NCBI GenBank assembly: GCA_018241185.1 | Contig: JAFEEH010000217.1 | Location: 1-57,151 of the forward strand | Length of the DNA stretch: 57,151 bases | Reading direction: 5' to 3' | DNA from: Pseudomonadota bacterium | Lineage (GTDB): Bacteria > Pseudomonadota > Gammaproteobacteria > Burkholderiales > Burkholderiaceae_C | Part shown: positions 51,726-57,151 of the stretch, piece after piece | Layout: each line of letters starts with the position of its first letter | Position numbering within the stretch: position 1 is the first letter of the stretch | Notes under the pieces: generated by a model | Told to the model about the DNA's origin: nothing | Seen by the model: only the letters and a program-made list of their open reading frames with translations | The model's database searches: none | Program-made: the position numbers and the translations under genes

Positions 51726-52604
51726 TCAGACGACGCTGCGGTGGCGCGCGATGCACGTGTCCAGCACGTCGCCACCCTCACGCTGCCACCAGTCCAGCTG
51801 CGAGAAGATCTCGACCTCGCTGAAGCCCGCGAAGCCTGCGGCCTCGACCCAGCCGCGGATCTTCTTCAGTTCCACGATGCCGTCGCCCATCATCCCGCGG
51901 TCGGACAGCAGGTCGCGCGTGGGTGTGAGCCAGTCGCAGACGTGGTAGGCCAGCAGGCGTTCCTTGCCCGCGCGCTCGATCTGCTGCTGCAGCTTCGGGT
52001 CCCACCACACGTGGTAGATGTCGAGCGCCACGCCGAGCATTCCGCTTTTGTCGGGGTCCAGTTCGTCGCACAGGTCCAGCGCATGCTCCAGCGTGTTGAT
52101 GCAGGCGCGGTCGGCGGCCTGCATGGGATGCAGCGGCTCGATGGCCAGCGGCATGCCGACCTCGCGTGCGTACGCGAGCGAGGCCGCGATGCCGTCGCGC
52201 ACCTCGCCGCGCGCGCGGGCGATGTCCTTGTAGGCCGCCTTGCCCTCCAGCGCGCCGGGCAGGGCGCCCACCACGAGCACCAGGCAGGGCGCCTCGAGCG
52301 TCTTCGCCTCGTCGATGGCTCGGCGGTTGTCGTCGAGGGCGGCACGCAGGCCGGCCGCATCGGGCGCGGGAAAGAAGCCGCCGCGGCAGTAGCCCGACAG
52401 GCCGATGCCATGCGCCTTCAGTTGCCGCGCCAGGGTGTCGATGCCGACGGCCGCGACCTGGTCGCGCCAGGGGCTGATCGCGCGGATGCCGCGTTCGGCG
52501 CACTGGTCGACGATGCGGGTGAGCGGCACCTCGACGCCGCGCTGCTTGCGCACCGTGGCGGTGTTGATGGAGAGCCAGTCGTGGTTCTGGGAGAAGTCGC
52601 GCAT
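51726..52604 (-). CDS. Sugar phosphate isomerase/epimerase family TIM barrel
   Basis: A 292-residue protein of the AP-endonuclease-2/xylose-isomerase-like fold. Visible are WLSINTATVRKQRGVEVPL, GLSGYCRGGFF, then metal-binding Glu in PLAIEPLHPMQAADRACINT, the Asp/His of GVALDIYHVWWDP and HVCDWLTPTRDLL, and the final Glu in FSEVEIFSQLDWW. These are the four metal ligands typical of the fold. The reaction is unknown, isomerisation or epimerisation of a keto sugar being likely. It stands in an operon with a Gfo/Idh dehydrogenase, a DUF993 protein and an enolase-superfamily enzyme. Confidence 0.92.
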   Translation of the reverse strand: MRDFSQNHDWLSINTATVRKQRGVEVPLTRIVDQCAERGIRAISPWRDQVAAVGIDTLARQLKAHGIGLSGYCRGGFFPAPDAAGLRAALDDNRRAIDEAKTLEAPCLVLVVGALPGALEGKAAYKDIARARGEVRDGIAASLAYAREVGMPLAIEPLHPMQAADRACINTLEHALDLCDELDPDKSGMLGVALDIYHVWWDPKLQQQIERAGKERLLAYHVCDWLTPTRDLLSDRGMMGDGIVELKKIRGWVEAAGFAGFSEVEIFSQLDWWQREGGDVLDTCIARHRSVV

Positions 52605-52672
52605 GGAGGGTCCGTTCAGCATCGGTCGGTGGGCCGGGCGCAGGGCCGCGTCAGCGGGCGCCATGCCCCGGC

Positions 52673-52732
52673 CCGTTCATGCTGAGCCTGTCGAAGCGCT
52701 GTGCGGCGCTTCGACCCGCTCGGCCCGAACGG
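52673..52732. repeat. REP-like element with TGAGCCTGTCGAA motif
   Basis: The stem GTCGAAGCGC (52690-52699) and GCGCTTCGAC (52706-52715) pairs perfectly over a six-base loop, and outer CCGTTC/GAACGG arms (52673-52678, 52727-52732) also pair. The CCGTTC...TGAGCCTGTCGAA wording is a common dispersed repeat in proteobacterial intergenic DNA. It occupies part of the 260-base gap between the TIM-barrel and DUF993 genes. Confidence 0.75.
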
Positions 52733-52778
52733 CGGGAGGGCATCGCGTCTCATCGACACGATCAAGCCTGAAAGAGGA

Positions 52779-52846
52779 AAAGTGCAATCGGCCTGTGGCG
52801 CCCGTCCAGCGGGCGCTGGCGCCGAATTCGTCACATCCGTTACCAA
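52779..52846 (-). repeat. Possible diverged copy E of the dispersed repeat
   Basis: AATCGGCCTGTGGCGCCCG and GCGGGCGCTGGCGCC resemble the right part of copies C and D, with their pairing GC arms, but the outer TAGCT part is not recognisable. Assignment is tentative. Confidence 0.35.
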
Positions 52847-52864
52847 TTCAGCAAGGCGTCGGAC

Positions 52865-54049
52865 TCAGTCGACGCCATGCATCGCGAGCAGCGTCTTCAT
52901 GCGCTGCACCGCCAGCTCCGGCTGCTCCAGCAGATCGGCCGCATCGGCCAGGCGGAACAGTTCGGCCAGGTGCTGCAGCGAGCGCGTGCTCTGCTGGCCC
53001 CCCACCATCGTGAAGTGCGACTGGTGGCCGTTGAGCCAGGCCATGAACACGACGCCCGTCTTGTAGAAGCGCGTGGGCGCCCGGAAGATGTGGCGCGACA
53101 GCGGCACCGTCGGCCCGAGGATGGCGTGGAAGCGTTCCACGTTGCCTTGCGCCAGCTCACCCAATGCGGCGCTGGCCGCGGGCGCGATGGCGTCGAAGAT
53201 GCCCAGCAGCGCGTCGCTCTTCCCGTGCGTGGGCTCGCTGCCGTGGCCGTCGCCGGCGATGAGTTCGGCGTAGTTGAAGTCGTCGCCCGTGTACATGCGC
53301 ACGCCCGGCGCGAGGCGGCGGCGCATCGCGATCTCCTTGTCCTTGTCGAGCAGCGAGATCTTGATGCCGTCGACCTTGTCGGGGTGCGCGGCGATGATGC
53401 CCAGTGCCGTGTCCATCGCCGCATCGAGGTCGGCCGTGCCCCAGTAGCCTTGGAGCGCCGGGTCGAACATGTCGCCCAGCCAGTGCAGCACCACCGGCTG
53501 CTTCGCCTGGCGCAGCACGCGGTCGTACACGCGCTCGTAGTCGGCGGGACTCTTCGCCACGCGGGCGAGCGCGCGGCTGGCCATGACGATGAGCTTGCCG
53601 CCCAGGGCCTCGATGGCGGCCATCTGCTCCTCATAGCCGCGGATCACGTCGTCGACGCTCGTCACCGCGTCGATGTCGAGGTGGTCGGTGCCGCAGCCGC
53701 TGGCGACCAGGGCACCGGGCACATCCTTGGCCGCGTCGAGCGAGCGGCGGATGAGTTCGAGCGAGGTGGACCAGTCCAGACCCATCCCGCGCTGCGCGGT
53801 GTCCATGGCCTCGGCCACGCCCAGGCCCAGCGACCAGAGGTGGCGGCGGTAGGCGATGGTGGCGTCCCAGTCGACTGCGGCGGTGAGCCACGGATCGACG
53901 ACCGCGAGCGGGTCGGCGACGACGTGGGCGGCCGAGTAGGCGATGCGGTTGAACTGGACGCCGGCCGCTGGCTTCACGGGCGGCTGGCCGCGCAGCGAGT
54001 AGGGCGCGAGTGCGCGGTCGTCGGTGGGGAGGGTGAGGGTCAGGGCCAT
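52865..54049 (-). CDS. DUF993 family protein (dihydrodipicolinate-synthase-like)
   Basis: A 394-residue protein that I recognise as DUF993. Blocks: FNRIAYSAAHVVADPLA, YRRHLWSLGLGVAEAMDTAQ, GMGLDWSTSLELIRRS, ALVASGCGTDHL and the Lys of DGIKISLLDKDKE, which could be the Schiff-base lysine of a class I aldolase. The conserved MYTGDDFNYAELI follows. The function is not established to my knowledge. In this operon an aldolase role after oxidation and isomerisation of a sugar derivative is reasonable. Repeat copy D lies directly upstream of it. Confidence 0.82.
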   Translation of the reverse strand: MALTLTLPTDDRALAPYSLRGQPPVKPAAGVQFNRIAYSAAHVVADPLAVVDPWLTAAVDWDATIAYRRHLWSLGLGVAEAMDTAQRGMGLDWSTSLELIRRSLDAAKDVPGALVASGCGTDHLDIDAVTSVDDVIRGYEEQMAAIEALGGKLIVMASRALARVAKSPADYERVYDRVLRQAKQPVVLHWLGDMFDPALQGYWGTADLDAAMDTALGIIAAHPDKVDGIKISLLDKDKEIAMRRRLAPGVRMYTGDDFNYAELIAGDGHGSEPTHGKSDALLGIFDAIAPAASAALGELAQGNVERFHAILGPTVPLSRHIFRAPTRFYKTGVVFMAWLNGHQSHFTMVGGQQSTRSLQHLAELFRLADAADLLEQPELAVQRMKTLLAMHGVD

Positions 54050-54065
54050 GGGAGCGACGGAGAAG

Positions 54066-54129
54066 GTTTCAAGCCAAATCGGGCTGCGGCGCCCGCGGGA
54101 CAGGCGCGAGCAGCTATCAAATCTGTAGC
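54066..54129 (-). repeat. Dispersed intergenic repeat, copy D
   Basis: On the minus strand: GCTACAGATTTGATAGCTGC, then TCGCGCC, loop, CGCGGGCGCCGCAGCCCG and TTTGGCTTGAAAC, nearly the same as copy C. Its left end supplies the last codons and stop of the Gfo/Idh/MocA gene. Confidence 0.82.
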
Positions 54130-55280
54130 GTCGGAACGTCGATCCAGCGCCGCTCGCCCCAGCTCTGAAGCGCCGCCTCGACGAGTTGCACGCCCTTGGC
54201 GCCCTCGGGCAGCGTCCATTTGTACGGGGTGTTCTCGACGACGTGGCGGATGAAGTGTTCCCACTGGATCTTGAAGCCGTTGTCGTAGACCTGCGAGTCC
54301 GGGATCTCCTGCCACTGGTCGAAGAAGTTCATGGTCTGCGTGATGTCGGGGTTCCACACCGGGCGCGGCGTGGCGACGCGGGACTGCGCGCGGCAGCTCT
54401 GCAACCCGGCGACGGCCGAACCGTCCGTGCCGTCGACATGGAAGGTCACGAGGTCGTCGCGGCGCACGCGCGTGACCCAGCTCATGTTGATCTGCGCGAT
54501 CACCGGTTCGCCGTTGTGGCCGGTGAGCTCCACGGTGGCGTAGGCCGCGTCTTCGGCCGTGGCCTCGTAGGGTTCACCAGCCTCGTCCCAGCGCTTGGGG
54601 ATGTGCGTGGTGCCCAGGCAGCTCACCGACTTGACCTCGCCAAAGAGGTTGTCCAGCACGTAGCGCCAGTGGCACATCATGTCCAGGATCATCCCGCCGC
54701 CGTCTTCCTTGCGGTAGTTCCAGCTCGGGCGCTGGATCGGCTGCAGGTCGCCTTCGAAGACCCAGTAGCCGAACTCCAGGCGCACCGAGAGCATGCGGCC
54801 GAAGAAGCCGGCGCGGCGCAGCATGTCGAGCTTGCGCAGGCCGGGCAGGAAGAGCTTGTCCTGCACGGCACCGTGCTTGAGGCCCGAGCCCTGCGCCAGC
54901 CGCGCGATCTCCACCGCCTCGTTGAGGTTGGTGGCGATGGGTTTCTCGCAGTACACGTGCTTGCCGGCGCGGATGGCCTGCGCCAGCAGCGTGGGGCGCA
55001 TCTGCGTGGTGCCGGCGTCGAAGAAGATCGTGTCCTCCTTGTTGGCGAGCGCGGCCTCCAGGTCGGTGCCCCAGCGCGCAATGCCATGGGCCTTGGCCAG
55101 CGCCTCGATCTTCTCGGCGTTGCGGCCGATGAGGATGGGATCGGGCATCACCTTGTCGCCGTTGGACAGCGTGACGCCGCCTTCGGCGCGAATGGCGCAG
55201 ATGGAGCGGATGAGGTGCTGGTTCATGCCCATGCGGCCGGTGACGCCGTGCATGATGATTCCGAGCCGTTGTTGTGCCAT
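54117..55280 (-). CDS. Gfo/Idh/MocA-family oxidoreductase
   Basis: An NAD(P)-dependent dehydrogenase of 387 residues. The dinucleotide site is at the start (LGIIMHGVTGRMGMNQHL), the GKHVYCEKPIATNLNEAVE block with the conserved Lys of the EKP motif is at about residue 110, and a Gfo C-terminal domain follows (WHYVLDNL-like MCHWRYVLDNLFGEVKSV). Such enzymes oxidise sugars, inositols or their derivatives. The final residues PTLQI come from the repeat copy D. It is 37 bases after the enolase-superfamily gene on the same strand. Confidence 0.93.
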   Translation of the reverse strand: MAQQRLGIIMHGVTGRMGMNQHLIRSICAIRAEGGVTLSNGDKVMPDPILIGRNAEKIEALAKAHGIARWGTDLEAALANKEDTIFFDAGTTQMRPTLLAQAIRAGKHVYCEKPIATNLNEAVEIARLAQGSGLKHGAVQDKLFLPGLRKLDMLRRAGFFGRMLSVRLEFGYWVFEGDLQPIQRPSWNYRKEDGGGMILDMMCHWRYVLDNLFGEVKSVSCLGTTHIPKRWDEAGEPYEATAEDAAYATVELTGHNGEPVIAQINMSWVTRVRRDDLVTFHVDGTDGSAVAGLQSCRAQSRVATPRPVWNPDITQTMNFFDQWQEIPDSQVYDNGFKIQWEHFIRHVVENTPYKWTLPEGAKGVQLVEAALQSWGERRWIDVPTLQI

Positions 55281-55317
55281 GTGGGTTCCTCCGGGAATGA
55301 CGGGTGGCGGTTGGGCG

Positions 55318-56748
55318 CTAGACCAGGTCGGCGGCGCGCGCGAGGGGTTGAAGGTGGTCGAAGTCGGGGTCGGCCGCGTGCGCGAAGCCGGTGGCCGCGA
55401 GCACGCTGCCGAGTTGCAGCCGGCCGCCGGCGATGGCCAGCCGTACCGGCCCGCCGGCGTGGCGGTACAGGTCGGGGTGCGCGGCGGCGAAACGTCCGGC
55501 CTCGGCCTGGGGCGCCGGGCCGAAGCCGTCGACGTAGTGGTGGCCGTTGCGCTCGCAGTGCGTGAGGCCCAGCAGCGCGGCGATGGCCAGGTCCTGCTGC
55601 ACCGCCAGGCCGGCCTGGCAGGTGAGGTCTTCGGCGGACATGAAAAGCGCGTCGCCGCTGCGTTCGCAGCGCGCGCGGTTGATCAAGGCCTTGTAGATGC
55701 CCTTGCAGCCCTTGCTCGACACGCCCTGCCAGCCCTGCGCCACGGCGCGCGGAAAGGCGTCGAGCGTCCCGTCGCCTTCGTCCAGCAACAGCGGCGCCGG
55801 GGCGTCGACGGCGCTCAGCGGCGCGTCGATGGCGGCATCGCGCGCCAGCGGCTGCTCGATGTAGAGCAACGCATCGGCCCGGGCGGCCAGGCGGGGCAGG
55901 TGGCGCAAGCGCGCGCACAGGTCGGCGAGTGTGCCCAGGCCGGTGTATTGCTCGTTGCCGTCGAGGCTGAAGCGGTGGCCCGGAGCGATGCGGTCGAGCA
56001 CGGCCAGCACGGCGTCCAGCCGGTCGATGTCGGTCGCCGGGTCGCCACCGAGCTTGATCTTGAAGCTGCGGTGGCCGTAGCGGGAAACCACGTCGGGCAG
56101 GCGAACGGGCAGCGCCACAGGATCGGCGTCGGGCTCGGGGGACAGGACGTCGAGCATCCCCACCGTGTGGCGTGCTTCGATGGTCTCGGCCGGTCGGCGT
56201 GTCGCGAGCCAGGCAGGCCAGTCGAAACCGGCAAGATCGGGTGCGAGCCAGGTGTCGGCCAACCCAACGATGTTGCGGCGCAGGCCGGCGGCGATGCTGC
56301 AACCGGCGGCCCGGCACAGGGCGTCGAGCACGGCGCGATCGAGCACCGCCTGGCCGTAGGCCGAGGACAGTGCGGCCTCTCCTCGGGCATCGCCTTCGCG
56401 CATCAGCGCCGCGTAGTGCCGCTCGAAGAGTCCGAAGGCGGTGGCCGGCGCATCACCGCGGTAGGCATCGATCGCGCGGGCCAGGCTGGACGACAGGTCC
56501 CGCACGTTGTCGGCATGGCTGCGGGTCGGACGCTTGTCGAACCAGCGCGGCACCATCATCTCGGCGCTGAAGCCTGTGGCCGCACCCAGGCCAGGCACCT
56601 CGACCGTGGCGCGCACGAACAGCTGCGGGCAGCGCGTGAGCACGACGGCGCCAAACTTGAAGGGCAGCCGCAGGTGCATGTCGCGCACGCCGGTTTCGAC
56701 GGCGAGCACACGCAGCAACGGCGCTTCGGCAACGGTGGCGATGGCCAT
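55318..56748 (-). CDS. Enolase-superfamily protein (mandelate racemase/muconate lactonizing-like)
   Basis: A 476-residue protein, longer than the usual 370-400. The barrel shows the KxK motif in HRSFKIKLGGD, metal ligands in FSLDGNEQYTG, YIEQPLARD and LLLDEGDGTLD, and a later Lys in SSKGCKGIYKALI. The arrangement fits an acid-sugar dehydratase or similar member, but the N-terminal capping domain looks unusual. The reaction is unknown. It lies between the ABC ATPase and the Gfo/Idh gene and likely acts on the same imported compound. Confidence 0.85.
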   Translation of the reverse strand: MAIATVAEAPLLRVLAVETGVRDMHLRLPFKFGAVVLTRCPQLFVRATVEVPGLGAATGFSAEMMVPRWFDKRPTRSHADNVRDLSSSLARAIDAYRGDAPATAFGLFERHYAALMREGDARGEAALSSAYGQAVLDRAVLDALCRAAGCSIAAGLRRNIVGLADTWLAPDLAGFDWPAWLATRRPAETIEARHTVGMLDVLSPEPDADPVALPVRLPDVVSRYGHRSFKIKLGGDPATDIDRLDAVLAVLDRIAPGHRFSLDGNEQYTGLGTLADLCARLRHLPRLAARADALLYIEQPLARDAAIDAPLSAVDAPAPLLLDEGDGTLDAFPRAVAQGWQGVSSKGCKGIYKALINRARCERSGDALFMSAEDLTCQAGLAVQQDLAIAALLGLTHCERNGHHYVDGFGPAPQAEAGRFAAAHPDLYRHAGGPVRLAIAGGRLQLGSVLAATGFAHAADPDFDHLQPLARAADLV

Positions 56749-56776
56749 GACGAAAGACGAAAGGCTCGGTGGCGCG

Positions 56777-57151
56777 TCAGTGCGCGTCGAGGTTGCCTTG
56801 GGCGAAGAAATGGGCGCGCAGCGTGCGCGTGTAGGCGGCGAAGCGTTCGTGGCCCATCACGTCGAGCGGACGTGGGCGGGGCAGGTCGATGTCGTAGGTG
56901 GCGGCGATCTGGCCCGGGCGTTCGCTCATCACCAGCACGCGGTCGGACAGGAACACCGCCTCGGGGATGCTGTGGGTGATCAGCAGCACCGTCTTGCCGG
57001 CGTTCATCCAGATGCGCTGCAATTCGAGGTTCATGCGCTCGCGCGTCATGGCATCGAGCGCGCCGAAGGGCTCGTCCATCAGAAGCACCGGCGGGTCGTG
57101 CAGCAGCGCGCGCAGGATGGCCACGCGCTGCTGCATGCCGCCCGACAGCTG
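56777..57151 (-). CDS. ABC transporter ATP-binding protein, SsuB/TauB type (partial)
   Basis: Only the C-terminal half (125 codons to the window edge) is present. It starts at the signature [17 protein letters not shown], followed by Walker [13 protein letters not shown] and the switch His in [23 protein letters not shown] and the C-terminus match nitrate/sulfonate/taurine or pyrimidine-type importers. The Walker A part lies outside. Its downstream genes on the minus strand form the operon of sugar-type enzymes. Confidence 0.92.
   Translation of the reverse strand, partial: QLSGGMQQRVAILRALLHDPPVLLMDEPFGALDAMTRERMNLELQRIWMNAGKTVLLITHSIPEAVFLSDRVLVMSERPGQIAATYDIDLPRPRPLDVMGHERFAAYTRTLRAHFFAQGNLDAH

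Noticed and set aside
52605-52864. Small gene in the 260-base gap
   Set aside because: The gap is made of two repeat-like elements, and the short frames in it lack ribosome binding sites and motifs.

Overview
The window is about 57 kb of GC-rich, densely coding bacterial chromosome, very probably from a betaproteobacterium of the Comamonadaceae (Variovorax/Acidovorax-like). The reasons are the abundance of Bug-type (TctC) solute receptors and LysR regulators, two branched-chain-amino-acid-type ABC cassettes, type III CoA-transferase and MCC-like carboxylase genes, a type II lumazine synthase behind an FMN riboswitch, and a dispersed ~65-bp intergenic repeat (4 clear copies, 1 doubtful) of a kind I associate with this family. 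No rRNA, tRNA, CRISPR, phage or transposase gene was seen.

Region 1 (1-19523). After the tail of an arfB-like gene and a divergent LysR gene comes one very compact plus-strand operon of about 17 genes: type III CoA-transferase, both subunits of a biotin-dependent acyl-CoA carboxylase, enoyl-CoA hydratase, HMG-CoA-lyase-like enzyme, bioB, a cytochrome P450, bioA, bioF, bioD, a five-gene ABC importer, an isochorismatase-fold hydrolase and a TetR regulator. It combines import, CoA activation, carboxylation, hydration and lyase cleavage of an acid with synthesis of the biotin that the carboxylase needs. The P450 between bioB and bioA resembles the BioI arrangement. This is the most interesting unit in the window. 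A 22-bp palindrome at the bioD/ABC junction is a candidate operator for the TetR protein.

Region 2 (19520-26668). Mostly housekeeping or accessory singletons: SulP anion transporter, VOC protein, GNAT acetyltransferase, DUF2501 protein, AraC regulator divergent from an MFS transporter, TauE/SafE permease and an EVE-domain protein. Three copies of the dispersed repeat sit at gene borders here.

Region 3 (26709-37083). A GntR/FCD regulator is divergent from a ten-gene operon: Rieske oxygenase, glutamine-synthetase-like ligase, [2Fe-2S] ferredoxin, ferredoxin reductase, a complete ABC importer and a 5-carboxymethyl-2-hydroxymuconate isomerase-like protein. It looks like uptake and oxidative degradation of an aromatic compound, possibly an amine that is first gamma-glutamylated.

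Region 4 (37104-42912). LysR, DadA-like amino-acid dehydrogenase, a decayed hydantoinase/oxoprolinase gene (HyuA fragment fused to HyuB, then an in-frame stop), a Bug receptor and a RidA protein. Region 5 (42959-47913, minus strand): LysR, Bug receptor, alpha/beta hydrolase, FAD monooxygenase and VOC protein, probably another small aromatic catabolic operon.

Region 6 (47923-57151). ArsC-like protein, exported methyltransferase-like protein, glutathione transferase, riboswitch-controlled ribH, then a minus-strand operon running from the right edge: ABC ATPase (cut by the window), enolase-superfamily enzyme, Gfo/Idh/MocA dehydrogenase, DUF993 protein, sugar-phosphate-isomerase-like TIM barrel and EamA transporter, which suggests breakdown of a sugar or polyol derivative.
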